A stretch of DNA of 64,000 nucleotides. Source: Promicromonospora panici (GTDB taxonomy: Bacteria > Actinomycetota > Actinomycetes > Actinomycetales > Cellulomonadaceae). How positions within the stretch are numbered: the stretch's first letter is position 1; the number at the start of each line of letters is the position of its first letter. Location of the stretch: the NCBI RefSeq assembly GCF_900608595.1, contig NZ_UWYY01000005.1, positions 186,001-250,000 of the forward strand, in the 5' to 3' direction. The notes below the pieces were generated by a model that saw only the letters and a program-made list of their open reading frames with translations, was not told where the DNA came from and searched no databases. Shown one piece after another: positions 33,401 through 41,432 of this stretch. The position numbers and the translations under genes are program-made.

Positions 33401-33823
33401 GGTGTCGCCAGCGACGCCGAGCGAGCGCAGCACGAGCTGGCAGAACTGGTGGATCGTGGCGATGGTGGCGTGGTCGAACGCGGCCAGGGCGTCGGCCAGC
33501 CGCCGGTGGCGGGCGGCCCGCTCGGCGTCGTCGACGTCGAGCAGCGCCGCCAGGACGGTGTCCACCGGGCCGGTGTCGCGGCCCGCGAGGTCGGCGGCGA
33601 AGGTGCGCTCGGCTCGTAGAAGGGCGCCGCGCACCCGGTCGCGCAGCTCCTGGGTCGCGGCGCGGCCGAAGGTCACCACCAGCATCTGGTCGAGCGGCAC
33701 GACGCCCTCGGCGACGTACCGGGTCACGAGCGCGCCGATCGCGAAGGTCTTGCCGGTGCCCGCGCTCGCCTCCAGCAGCGCGGCGCCCCGCGGCAGCGGC
33801 CCCGCCAGGTCGAAGACGTCCAT
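30446..33823 (-). CDS. recB: exodeoxyribonuclease V subunit beta (RecB)
   Basis: A 1125-residue UvrD-like SF1A helicase fused to a nuclease domain. Walker A is EASAGTGKTF (residues 18-27), motif II KVVLVDEFQDTDPVQW, motif III VLVGDPKQAIYAFRGGD, and motifs IV-VI include TVHGSKGLQYPVVYLPF and LYVALTRAQSQ. The C-terminal RecB nuclease signature KFVVVDYKTNFLG supplies the metal-binding Asp and catalytic Lys, so the subunit should be both motor and nuclease. Its start shares one base with the recC stop (TGATG). An acidic, Gly/Pro-rich linker at about 785-855 separates motor and nuclease. Confidence 0.95.
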   Translation of the reverse strand: MDVFDLAGPLPRGAALLEASAGTGKTFAIGALVTRYVAEGVVPLDQMLVVTFGRAATQELRDRVRGALLRAERTFAADLAGRDTGPVDTVLAALLDVDDAERAARHRRLADALAAFDHATIATIHQFCQLVLRSLGVAGDTEPGAELVESLTELTVEVVDDLYLQRYGNAPEPPPFDRAGALKVAVAAIEDPRAALADADPADAVGSARVSFAREVRAEMERRKRRLGILSYDDLLGRLADALDPASADGGSAVGARMRERWKVVLVDEFQDTDPVQWQVLERAFGSGPSESQAEAMVLVGDPKQAIYAFRGGDVVAYLDAARHATTRATLGSNWRSDAPLVDTLGVLLGNAALGHEEIVVHPVTAEGGASRLSGAPHPAPLRLRQVLREGLPQYKGLIKAAPAREHVATDLAADVAGLLASGATWDGRPLVPGDVAVLVSARAHGRLVQDALAERGVTAVMPGGDVFETPAADEWLTLLEALESPHRSGLVRAAALTPFLGRTAAELDAGGEDLTARDADTLRGWALLLRHRGVAALLEAAEERGLSSRVLAQAEGERLLTDVRHLGQLLHEVSVTESLGLTALLAWFRDERRRTGTAERPRRLDSDAAAVQIVTVHGSKGLQYPVVYLPFGYDNYARPVEIALYHDERGARTIDVSGSGARWDAHCAAHRAEEDGEELRKLYVALTRAQSQVVAWWAPTSSTPTSGLHRLLFGRTPGTREVPGTQPVKDDTYATRVLGLLQELGGPAAELAVPAEASAPAPADRHAPFEARTFDRAVDTGWRRTSYSGLIAAGDDGSGAGGGAGAGVSSEPEAAGKDDEPDAPETGISGVDEPAVPDAAETSPMADLPMGAAFGSLVHAVLEDADPFAPDLRAELLGHVTEQLRWWPVQADPAALAEGLLPLHHTPLGPLAGGLTLGEIGLRDRLRELTFELPLTGGDLGGPRRGTGRAEAKLGDLAPMLRAHLPADDPLAAYADRLEQPALGDQALRGYLTGSVDVVLRLPAGKFVVVDYKTNFLGPAVADYSRDRMAEAMLHSHYPLQALLYGVVLHRYLRWRLPGYDPETHLGGVLYLFVRGMAGPDTPEAGGGPGSDGSPAGVFSWQPPAALLVALSDLLAGAAAEEAA

Positions 33824-36800
33824 CAGTCGCTGAACCTCTCGTTCTCCAGCAGCGGGCTCCAGACGCGCATCGCCAGCGCGCCGAACCGGGTCGTCTCCCC
33901 CGGATGCTCCTCACCGGGCCGCGGCTCCTCGTCCGTCGCGGGCAGCGGGGCGCCCGGACCGTGGATGCGCACGTGCTCGGGGTCCGCGCACTCGCCGTCG
34001 AAGCGTCCGCCGAACCCCCTCTGCCCGGTCCACGCCTGCCCGGCCCGGAACCGCGCGTCGGCGGGATCCGCGCGGCTCCCGCGCGCCTCGGCGTAGACCG
34101 CCGAGGCCTTGACCGGCAGCGGCAGCGGTTCGGCGAGCCCGCGGTCGCGCAGCGCGACGAGGTCGCGCAGCAGGTCGACAGCCGTATGGTCCAGCGGTCC
34201 CAGCCTTGACCCCTGCCAGGTCGTGCGCGACCGCGGGTTGGTCGGCCGGCCGAGCGTGTAGCCGACCCAGGGGCGGTCGTCGTCGGACGCCGCGAGCGCC
34301 AGCAGCCGGATCCACGTCTGCAGGCGCTGCCGACCGCCGAGCCGTGCGTACGACACCGCGACGAGGCGGTCGCCGTGCACGCCGGGCACCGAGCCGCGCA
34401 GGCTGCGCCCGTCACGCAGGTCGACGTCGATGTCCACGACTCGCGCGGGGCTCGCGCGCAGGTTTCCCGCGGCGTCGGCGAGCGGGCCCACCTCCTCGGC
34501 GATGCCGACCAGGGGGCGCCAGCCCAGGCGTCCGGGCGGCAGCTGCCCGCGGCGCCACTCCTTCTGCACGGCGTCGGCGACCGCGGCGCCGGACAGCACG
34601 TCCCGCAGGACCCGCTCCCCCACGGCCCAGCGGCCGAGCCCGTCGAGCTCGACGGGCAGCCCGTCGTCGAGCGGCTCCTCCTCCCAGGACCGGCCGACGT
34701 CGAGGCGCTGGACGAGGAACCCGCGCGCGGGCGAGCGGTAGAACGCGAGCAGGTCGTCGAGGGCGACGACGCCGTCGTCGCCGGCCGCGACCGGCGCCGG
34801 TGCGAGCGGCGCAGCGAGGAACGGACCCGCTGGGGTGCGCGGGCCGGTCGCGGCACGGGCTCCGGCCAGGGCGGCGCGGTCGAACGTGAAGGCGCTGCCG
34901 GGCACGAGCGCGCCGGGCTCGACGTTGCGCCGGTCGAAGGGCTGCAGCGGGTGCCGGACGGTCACCGCCCGGGACACCGGGCGCCCGTCGGGGGTCCGCG
35001 CCGTCTCGTCGAGGGCATCGAGCAGCTCACCCAGCGGCACCGCGGGCGGACGTTCCTGGCCCGAGTACTCGTCGGCGCCGCTGTAGGTGACCACGAAGGT
35101 CTCGGTGGCGGCGAGGATCGCGTCGAGGAAAAGCTGCCGGTCCTCGCTGCGCGGGTCGCGCTCGCCCGTCCTCGGCTCGCGGGCCAGCACGTCGTCGCCG
35201 TCGGTGATGCCGACGCGCGGGAACACGCCGTCGTCGAGCCCCAGCAGGGCGATGACGCGGTGCGGTACCGACCGCATCGGCACGAGCGTGGCCACGGTCA
35301 GCGTGCCGGTGCGGAAGTTCGACCGGGTCGGCCGGCCCGCGACGCGGTCGGCGAGCAGCGCGCGCACGTCCGGCAGCCGCAGGGACACCGCCGAGTCGGG
35401 CGAGTCGGCGCGCACGCGGGCGAGCTCGCGCCGCACCTGCGCGAGCTGCCACGCGTCGGTGGTCGAGACCGTGGTGAGCGCCGCGACGCCGTCCTCGAGG
35501 GCGGTCAGCCAGTGCTCGAGCGGGTGCCCGCCGACGAGCGCGTCGGTGACGTCCCGGAGCCGCTCCACGAGCTCGGTCAGCCGGCCGACGAGCTCGACCT
35601 GCCCGCTGCCGACGTCGTCCAGCGGCAGGGTGCGCTCGAGCCAGGCCCCAGTGTCGTCCGACATCGCGACTCCCGCCAGCAGCCGGTCCACGCCCTCCTG
35701 CCAGGTGCCGGACCCGTAGTCGGCCAGGCCGAAGTCGGCGCGGTGCTCGGCGTCGAACCCCCATCGCACGCCGGTCTCGCGCGCCCACTGGGCGAGCTGT
35801 TCCAGGTCGTCGTCGCGGAACCCGAAGCGGCGGCGCACGGGCTCGGCGTGCGCCAGGTCCACGACGTCGCCGACGCCCGCCCGGCCGCCGGCGAGGTCCA
35901 GGAGGCGCACCACGACGGAGAGCAGCGGGTTGGTCCGGTCCAGCGCGCGGTCGGCGAGCCGCACCCGCAGGCCGTGCGCGGGGTGGCCGTGCGGCCCGAC
36001 GACGTCGGCCAGGCCGAACGCGGCGGTGACCAGGGGCGCGTAGGTCTCGATGTCGGGGCACATGACGAGCACGTCGCGCGGCTCGAGCGTCGGGTCGTCG
36101 GCGAGCAGGCCGAGCAGCACGTCGCGCAGCACCTCGATTTGCCGGGCGGGGCCGTGGCAGGCGTGCACCTGGACCGAGCGGTTGGCGGGGTCGAGCAGGC
36201 GCGTGCCCGCCTCGCCGACGGCGTCGGCGCGCAGGTCGTGCTGCAGCATCCCCAGCAGGGTCGACGGCGGTTCGACGGCGGCGGCGTCCACGGCCGGCCC
36301 GCCCGCGACGGGCTCGTCCCGCAGCTCGATCGCGGACAGCGTGCGCTGCAGCTCGCGCGTATCGCGGCCGAGCGTGGCCAGGAGCCGGTGCCCGACACGC
36401 TCGTGGGAACGGTCCCCGGCCCGGTCGACGGGCCCGCCGAGGTCCTTGAGCGCCGACCACAGCGCCGCCGAGGGATGCGGCAGCCACAGGTGCACGTCGC
36501 GGTGGGCCCCGAGCGCGCCGACCAGCTCGACCTCGCTCGCGGCGAGGCGCGTGTGGCCAAACAGGGACAGCCGCCCCGGCAGGTCGAAGGCGTCCGGCTC
36601 GGCGCCCAGCCGCTCGACGACGGCGGCGTGCCGCACGTGCGGCAGTTCGGCGTCGACCCGCTCGGCCAGGGCGCGCCACAGGGGCGGCTGCCACGCGAGG
36701 TCGGCGGGGACCGCCCGCCCGCACCCGTCGGTGTCGCGGCCGGCGGCCCAGTCCGCGACCAGCGCCGGGCGCTGCGTGGCGTAGCCCGCCATCAGCCGCG

Positions 36801-37224
36801 CCAGCCGGCGGGCGACGGAGAGCCGGCGGCCGCGCCGCAGGTCCCCCTCCTCCCCCGGAATGCCGTGTCCGAGGTGCTGGGCGAGCAGCGCCGCCCAGGG
36901 CTCGTCGAGGCTCGCGTCGATCGCGGCGAGCAGAGGCCAGGTCAGTGCGTCCGGCGCCCACGGGTCATCGTCGCGCGTGCCCGTGACCTCGGCGAACAGC
37001 GAATGCGGCGAGCGCAGGTCCACGCCCGCGCACACCCCGTCGTCCCGCCCGCCAGCGGCACCGAGATGGTGGCTGAGGCGCTGCGCGAGCCAGCGCTCGA
37101 CACCGCGGGCGGGCACCACGACGACCTCGGTTGCGAACGGGTCCTCCAGCGGCGCCGCCAGCAGGTCCCCCAGCGCCCGCGCGAGAACGTCCGTGCGCGG
37201 AGCGCGATGGAGGACGACTGCCAT
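33823..37224 (-). CDS. recC: exodeoxyribonuclease V subunit gamma (RecC)
   Basis: A 1133-residue RecC, the inactive-helicase/nuclease subunit that holds the complex together and reads the regulatory (Chi-like) sequence. Features include the N-terminal VVLHRAPRTDVLARALGDLLA, VVVPARGVERWLAQRLSHHLG, the PRDVLVMCPDIETYAPLV segment and the C-terminal VALDDLLAFYRSPARGFLVQRL nuclease-like region. First gene of recC-recB-recD. No Shine-Dalgarno is present; the minus strand has TACGTT six bases before ATG 37224, the layout of a leaderless transcript. Confidence 0.94.
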   Translation of the reverse strand: MAVVLHRAPRTDVLARALGDLLAAPLEDPFATEVVVVPARGVERWLAQRLSHHLGAAGGRDDGVCAGVDLRSPHSLFAEVTGTRDDDPWAPDALTWPLLAAIDASLDEPWAALLAQHLGHGIPGEEGDLRRGRRLSVARRLARLMAGYATQRPALVADWAAGRDTDGCGRAVPADLAWQPPLWRALAERVDAELPHVRHAAVVERLGAEPDAFDLPGRLSLFGHTRLAASEVELVGALGAHRDVHLWLPHPSAALWSALKDLGGPVDRAGDRSHERVGHRLLATLGRDTRELQRTLSAIELRDEPVAGGPAVDAAAVEPPSTLLGMLQHDLRADAVGEAGTRLLDPANRSVQVHACHGPARQIEVLRDVLLGLLADDPTLEPRDVLVMCPDIETYAPLVTAAFGLADVVGPHGHPAHGLRVRLADRALDRTNPLLSVVVRLLDLAGGRAGVGDVVDLAHAEPVRRRFGFRDDDLEQLAQWARETGVRWGFDAEHRADFGLADYGSGTWQEGVDRLLAGVAMSDDTGAWLERTLPLDDVGSGQVELVGRLTELVERLRDVTDALVGGHPLEHWLTALEDGVAALTTVSTTDAWQLAQVRRELARVRADSPDSAVSLRLPDVRALLADRVAGRPTRSNFRTGTLTVATLVPMRSVPHRVIALLGLDDGVFPRVGITDGDDVLAREPRTGERDPRSEDRQLFLDAILAATETFVVTYSGADEYSGQERPPAVPLGELLDALDETARTPDGRPVSRAVTVRHPLQPFDRRNVEPGALVPGSAFTFDRAALAGARAATGPRTPAGPFLAAPLAPAPVAAGDDGVVALDDLLAFYRSPARGFLVQRLDVGRSWEEEPLDDGLPVELDGLGRWAVGERVLRDVLSGAAVADAVQKEWRRGQLPPGRLGWRPLVGIAEEVGPLADAAGNLRASPARVVDIDVDLRDGRSLRGSVPGVHGDRLVAVSYARLGGRQRLQTWIRLLALAASDDDRPWVGYTLGRPTNPRSRTTWQGSRLGPLDHTAVDLLRDLVALRDRGLAEPLPLPVKASAVYAEARGSRADPADARFRAGQAWTGQRGFGGRFDGECADPEHVRIHGPGAPLPATDEEPRPGEEHPGETTRFGALAMRVWSPLLENERFSD

Positions 37225-37230
37225 GGCGCC

Positions 37231-37236
37231 AACGTA
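37231..37236 (-). promoter_or_regulatory. -10 box (TACGTT) of the recCBD operon, leaderless arrangement
   Basis: TACGTT fits TAnnnT and is followed by six bases and the recC ATG, so the mRNA would begin at or next to the start codon. There is no ribosome site between them. Confidence 0.5.
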
Positions 37237-37303
37237 TCGCGCATGATCACCTGACGTGCGCAGGCCACGGAGAACGCCGCCGGGGGCGCGCCCCGCAGTG
37301 CGC

Positions 37304-37309
37304 TAGCCT
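37304..37309 (+). promoter_or_regulatory. -10 box (TAGCCT) of the truncated KAP gene
   Basis: TAGCCT lies 28 bases before the GTG at 37338, leaving room for a short leader carrying CAGGAGG. The expression signals of the broken gene therefore appear intact. Confidence 0.4.
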
Positions 37310-37337
37310 GCGTCCCTTGTCCAGCTCAGGAGGATTT

Positions 37338-37523
37338 GTGACTTCGACCGGCGTGCGCGACGACCTCGGGTTGCGGCCCCACGTCGAGGCCCCGGCGCAC
37401 CTCGTCACAGCGCGCACGGCGCCGCCGTCGTACGCCGTGGCCGTCCTGGGCGAGTGGGGAGGCGGCAAGTCCGCGTTCCTGCGGCACCTGCAGACGCTGA
37501 CCTACTTCCTTGCGCTCTCTTAG
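37338..37523 (+). pseudogene. 5' stub of a KAP-type P-loop NTPase
   Basis: A 61-codon fragment with an excellent ribosome site (CAGGAGGATTT before GTG). It reads RDDLGLRPHVEAPAHLVTAR and AVAVLGEWGGGKSAFLRHLQ, matching the N-terminus of KAP-family membrane-associated NTPases (GEWGxGKS Walker A; a family that includes phage-exclusion protein PifA). The frame ends seven codons later in TYFLALS and TAG, sharing bases with the convergent OsmC stop, so the rest of the ATPase is deleted. It sits head-to-head with the recCBD operon (113 bases between starts). Confidence 0.7.
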
Positions 37524-38041
37524 CCCGAGGTGTCCAGCTCGACGCTGGTGGGTACCGCCCGGCGGAACGCGTCGGATACGGGCGAGTGCTCATCGGCCCA
37601 GAGGACGAGGTCGCGGAGCGTGGCAGGATCCACGCCGTCGGCCGAGATCCGGACCTGGATGCGGGAGCTGAACGGGCCTGCCGGGATACCGTCGTCCATA
37701 CCCAGCAACCCCCGATCGTCGGACTCACCGTCTACGACCACCTCCAGGCGCTGGAGCGTGATGCCCAGCTCGGCCGCCCTCATGGCGATGACCGTCGCGT
37801 CGCAGGCGGCCTGCGCGGCGCGAGCGACCCAGCCGGGCGAGGGTCCTGTCGCGTTCCCGCCGACACCGCTCGGCATGTCGGTGGAGAGCGCGAAGCCGTG
37901 CGGTCCCTCGACCCGGCACCGGAGCCCGTCCTCGACGACGGCGGATGCGGGCGAGTCGGTATAACGGGCTTCGTCGGGGTGCTCGGCCAGGTATGTGCGG
38001 GCAGTCGCGATGGACCGTGCGATGTCGTTGGTGGGACTCAT
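37520..38041 (-). CDS. OsmC-family protein
   Basis: A 173-residue OsmC-like protein, the family of thiol-dependent organic-hydroperoxide reductases and related stress proteins. The GFALSTDMPSGVGGNATGPSPGWVARAAQAACDATVIAMRAAELGI region (about residues 60-105) contains one conserved Cys; the second redox Cys of Ohr/OsmC is not evident. The protein may therefore belong to the wider OsmC superfamily rather than being a peroxidase. The C-terminal strand-helix pattern LVLWADEHSPVSDAFRRAVPTSVEL fits the fold. AAGGAGG lies six bases before the ATG at 38041. It is a single gene; its stop overlaps that of the KAP stub. Confidence 0.82.
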   Translation of the reverse strand: MSPTNDIARSIATARTYLAEHPDEARYTDSPASAVVEDGLRCRVEGPHGFALSTDMPSGVGGNATGPSPGWVARAAQAACDATVIAMRAAELGITLQRLEVVVDGESDDRGLLGMDDGIPAGPFSSRIQVRISADGVDPATLRDLVLWADEHSPVSDAFRRAVPTSVELDTSG

Positions 38042-38237
38042 GTCCGCCTCCTTCCGGGACTGGCGCCCCGTACTTCGCAGCCTGGACCATTCACCGGCCG
38101 GGTGCACCTCCTGGTCGTCCGCGGCGTCGGGTGGGAAGACCAGCTGCCGATCTCCGGTTGTATCAAGTGCTGGGCTATCGGGACTCTTCGACCCCCACTC
38201 GTTGACCGTCCGGTGCCAGGGCGAAGGGAGAGGCGCC

Positions 38238-38498
38238 GTGAAGGGTGATCGTGTCGAGGTCGTCATCGACGCCGGCGGTGCGACCCGAACTTATGAGGTC
38301 GAGGCCACCCGAGGCGGCCGACGGGTCGAAGTGACGCAGGGCCGCGGGATCATCGAGGTCACCGAGGTCACCCGTGGCGGCACGCCGGTTCGAACGGCCC
38401 GCTTCATGTCCGCGCGGATCCTCGCCCTGGTCGAGCACCTCGCGCCCCGGCCCGCGCAACCGGACGACGCCCACGCGACACCTCCCGCGCCCAGCTGA
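38238..38498 (+). CDS. small hypothetical protein (86 aa)
   Basis: An 86-residue protein beginning VKGDRVEVVIDAGGATRTYEVEA, with repeated short strands (RRVEVTQGRGIIEVTEVTRGGTPVRTARF) and a Pro/Ala-rich tail. It looks like a small beta-barrel with no signal peptide or cysteine. The GTG at 38238 has GGGAG about eight bases upstream. Family not recognised. It lies between OsmC and a decayed gene. Confidence 0.5.
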   Translation: MKGDRVEVVIDAGGATRTYEVEATRGGRRVEVTQGRGIIEVTEVTRGGTPVRTARFMSARILALVEHLAPRPAQPDDAHATPPAPS

Positions 38499-38518
38499 CC
38501 CGCCCACGAAAGCCGCCT

Positions 38519-39099
38519 TCAGCGTCGGACTCGGCGGTCCACGGCGATCCAGTTCGTCTCCCACGTCGTTCCGCCGTCGGCCGAGAACGCCTGCTCGAAC
38601 CTTGCCTTGTCCTGGCTCGGGCGAGTGATGAGGAACCGCACCTTGATCGGACGGCCGCCGAGCTGGTCGTCGCCGTAGAACTCGCCGACGCCGTCGCGGA
38701 ACCCGCCGTACACCGCCGGGGTCAGCAGACCGTCGCGCATGTTGACGAAGGTCAGGCTCCACCGCTGCGCCTGCGGCTCGTACAGTCTCAGGTTGAGCGC
38801 CTCGATACTGCCGTTCGGCCCTGACACCTCGAACTCGACGACGTTGGCCCGCCGGTCCATCAGCGGGCGCACGGTGCTGGTGCCGGCGAACTCGAGCCAT
38901 TCGTCCGGGGTTTCCGAGTGCGGGTCGGCGAGGACCTGCACGCTGGAGCGTTAGGTACCGATCTCCCAGTTGAAGTCCCGTTGGCCATCGGCGATGGTCG
39001 ACGACGCGGGAGGCGGCGAAGCTTGGCCTGATGCCGCCGTCGCGAGCAGAACGAGGGCGGCGAGGCCCACGGTCAGGATCCGTCTGTATGGATCGTCAT
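38519..39099 (-). pseudogene. decayed gene for a secreted lipocalin-like protein (in-frame stop, lost start)
   Basis: The minus strand encodes a signal-peptide-like segment (RRILTVGLAALVLLATAASG), then DGQRDFNWEIGT, then TAA (38951-38953), then in the same frame RSSVQVLADPHSETPDEWLEFAGTS and a full C-terminal part to 38519. Relatives I recall have a Trp where the TAA stands (EIGTW), so this looks like a nonsense change within one gene. In addition, the only upstream ATG (39099) is in another frame. The downstream part (about 140 codons) still looks coding and has a GTG, but no ribosome site. Function of the parent family is unknown. Confidence 0.65.
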
Positions 39100-39126
39100 G
39101 GTCCGACTATTGAGCGGAGCACATCC

Positions 39127-39309
39127 ATGAACAAGAAGGCACTGCGGGTAACCCCTCTCGTCCCAATCCGCTGCCGGGCTGCCCGATGGCGGCGGCGTTC
39201 ACCGCGATCGGCGGGAAATGGAAGCTGACCCTGCTCTACTGGCTCGCCCACGGGGAGTCCCACTTCGCCGGCCTCCGCCGCCGAGGTGCGCCCATCACTC
39301 CCAAGGTGC
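39127..39309 (+). pseudogene. truncated, frameshifted HxlR-type regulator
   Basis: ATG 39127 reads MNKKALRVTP. A +2 shift then continues as NPLPGCPMAAAFTAIGGKWKL, then LLYWLAHGESHFAGLRRRGAPITPKV, the first helices and the HTH of HxlR/DUF24 winged-helix regulators, including the conserved N-terminal Cys. Homology ends abruptly 10 bases before the TerC stop codon; the recognition wing and dimerisation helix are gone. It cannot make a working regulator. Confidence 0.7.
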
Positions 39310-39318
39310 ACGGCTCGC

Positions 39319-40335
39319 CTACTCCGACGCCTCGTCCTTCTGCCGGACCTCGATCTTGGTCGCGAAGAGCGACCCGGCGTGGGCCTTCTGATCCGGCAGA
39401 CCGCGGGTCTTGATCAGGCTCGCGACGGTCACCACACCCAGGACGCCGAGGACGACGCCGAGGCTCAGCGGGGTCGAGATCTCCGGGACCGACTCGTTGA
39501 TATCGACGTGGGCCCAGTGCAGGATCAGCTTGACGCCGATGAACCCCAGGATGATCGCCAGGCCCGCCGAGAGGTACACGAGCCGGTCGAGCAGCCCCTT
39601 GACGAGGAAGAACAGCGCCCGCAGGCCCAGCAGCGCGAAGGCGTTCGCGGTGAAGACGACGTACGCCTCCTGCGTCACACCGAACACCGCCGGGATGGAG
39701 TCGAGCGCGAACAGCAGGTCGACGCTGCCGATGGCGATCAGCACGATGAACAGCGGTGTGACGACCCCGCGACCGTCCTCCTTCGCGAAGAGCTTGCCCG
39801 CGATGTAGCCCTCGCTGACGGGCAGGAACCGTCGCGCGCCGCGCACCAGCACGTTGCTCTCGATGTCGGGGTCCTCGTTCCGGTGCCGGAACAGCTGCAC
39901 CGCCGTGTACAGCAGCAGCAGCCCGAACAGCAGGAACGTGAACGAGAACAGGCTGATGAGGGACGCGCCCAACGCGATGAAGACGGCACGCATGGCCAGT
40001 GCGAGCACGATGCCGAAGACCAGGATCTTGTGCTGATGCCTGTCCGGGACCGCGAAGGTATTCATGATGATCACGAACACGAACAGGTTGTCGACCGACA
40101 GGCTCTTCTCGATGAGGTAGCCCGCGAAGTACTCGGTCCCCGCGGTGCTCCCGTACTGCAGACCGAACCAGACGCCGAACCCGATCGCCACCGCGATGTA
40201 GAACACCGACCAGGCGGTGGCCTCCTTGAACCCCACGTGGTGCGGCCGCGCCGCAGCGAGGATCAGGTCCACTGCCAGCAGCAGAACGATGAGGCCGATG
40301 GTTCCGGCCCAGGCAAGTGGGCTGATATCGAGCAC
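39319..40335 (-). CDS. TerC/Alx-family integral membrane protein
   Basis: A 338-residue membrane protein with about nine transmembrane segments. The N-terminal PLAWAGTIGLIVLLLAVDLIL, the YLIEKSLSVDNLFVFVIIMNTFAVP signature (acidic and Asn residues inside membrane helices, the probable metal path), FIVLIAIGSVDLLFALDSIPAVFGVT and LVYLSAGLAIILGFIGVKLILHW identify TerC/Alx. Relatives export manganese or are linked to tellurite tolerance. The start is GTG at 40335 with AAGGG eight bases upstream. It is divergent from the LigD-like polymerase (134 bases). I do not see a yybP-ykoY-type riboswitch in the short leader. Confidence 0.9.
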   Translation of the reverse strand: MLDISPLAWAGTIGLIVLLLAVDLILAAARPHHVGFKEATAWSVFYIAVAIGFGVWFGLQYGSTAGTEYFAGYLIEKSLSVDNLFVFVIIMNTFAVPDRHQHKILVFGIVLALAMRAVFIALGASLISLFSFTFLLFGLLLLYTAVQLFRHRNEDPDIESNVLVRGARRFLPVSEGYIAGKLFAKEDGRGVVTPLFIVLIAIGSVDLLFALDSIPAVFGVTQEAYVVFTANAFALLGLRALFFLVKGLLDRLVYLSAGLAIILGFIGVKLILHWAHVDINESVPEISTPLSLGVVLGVLGVVTVASLIKTRGLPDQKAHAGSLFATKIEVRQKDEASE

Positions 40336-40469
40336 GCTGCACCCTTCGGACTACCTGAAGTGACGCTGCCAGGCTGCCACAGCCCGGCACGAGGTGGCAC
40401 AACGAGGCGGGTTGCGGGCGGGATCAAACCTGCAATGGTGGAAATTGGTGCCGCCCGTGAGGGGGAGCG

Positions 40470-41423
40470 ATGCTTACCGACGGCGACAATGACACCCAGA
40501 TCGTGCGCGTGGGCGCCCACGACGTGCGCCTGACGCATCTGTCCAAGGTCCTTTATCCCGAGACCGGCACCACCAAACGCGACGTCATCGAGTACTACGC
40601 CGCGGTCGCTGACACGATCCTGCCGCACGTGCGGGATCGGCCCGCGACCCGCAAGCGCTGGCCGGACGGCGTGAGCGCCGACTCGTTCTTCCAGAGGGAT
40701 CTCGGTCGGGGCACGCCCGAATGGGTCGTGCGTCGCAACCTCGAACACCAGACCGGCACGTCGACGTACCCGCTCGTGCAGGACGCGGCGACGCTCGTCT
40801 GGCTGGCGCAGACGGCCGCGCTGGAGATCCACGTGCCGCAGTGGCGATTCGGCCGGCCGGTGACCAAGGACGGAGCGCCACGCAAGCCCGACCGCCTCGT
40901 GCTGGATCTTGACCCCGGTGAGGGGGCCGGCCTCGGGGAGTGCGTGGAGGTAGCGCGGCTTGCCCGCAGGATCCTGCGGGAGATGGGGCTGGATCCGGTA
41001 CCCGTGACGAGCGGGAGCAAGGGAATCCACCTCTACGCCCCGCTGGACGGACACGCGACCGATGAGCAGATCACCGCGGTCGCGCGCGAGCTGGCACGCA
41101 CTCTCGAGGCCGACCACGGCGACCTCGTGGTGAGCGACATGAAGAAGTCGCTGCGCGCGGGGAAGGTTCTGGTCGACTGGTCGCAGGACAACGGCAGCAG
41201 GACGACCGTCGCGCCCTACTCGCTGCGCGGCAGGGCAAGGCCCTGGGTCGCGGTTCCGAGGACCTGGCGTGAGCTGGGTTCTCCGCACCTGCGGCATCTC
41301 GAGTTCGGCGAGGTCCTCCGTCGCATCGGCCGGCGTGGCGACCCGCTCACCGAACCCGCGCCGGGTCGCGCCGGCGTTGTCGGGAGAGATGAGCGAGCGG
41401 GCAGTTCGGCGTCGGTACCGTGA
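40470..41423 (+). CDS. LigD-type primase-polymerase (NHEJ polymerase domain protein)
   Basis: A 317-residue stand-alone AEP-superfamily primase-polymerase. Homology starts at VRLTHLSKVLYPETGTTKRDVIEYY. The catalytic DxD is in VLDLDPGEG (about residue 148), SGSKGIHLYAPL binds the nucleotide phosphates, and the third Asp is in VLVDWSQDN near 233. Bacterial homologues fill gaps with ribonucleotides or deoxynucleotides during non-homologous end joining, usually as part of LigD with Ku. The ligase part is the separate next gene, nine bases downstream. GGGGGAG lies close to the ATG. No Ku gene is in the window. Confidence 0.92.
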   Translation: MLTDGDNDTQIVRVGAHDVRLTHLSKVLYPETGTTKRDVIEYYAAVADTILPHVRDRPATRKRWPDGVSADSFFQRDLGRGTPEWVVRRNLEHQTGTSTYPLVQDAATLVWLAQTAALEIHVPQWRFGRPVTKDGAPRKPDRLVLDLDPGEGAGLGECVEVARLARRILREMGLDPVPVTSGSKGIHLYAPLDGHATDEQITAVARELARTLEADHGDLVVSDMKKSLRAGKVLVDWSQDNGSRTTVAPYSLRGRARPWVAVPRTWRELGSPHLRHLEFGEVLRRIGRRGDPLTEPAPGRAGVVGRDERAGSSASVP

Positions 41424-41432
41424 CGATCTGGG

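Noticed and set aside
34375..37254. Long plus-strand open frame (about 960 codons) across recC
   Set aside because: Pure antisense shadow of recC; Gly/Arg/His/Val-rich with no domain.
40336..40469. Manganese (yybP-ykoY) riboswitch before TerC
   Set aside because: The 134-base divergent region is too short to hold both promoters plus a riboswitch, and I see no matching paired elements.
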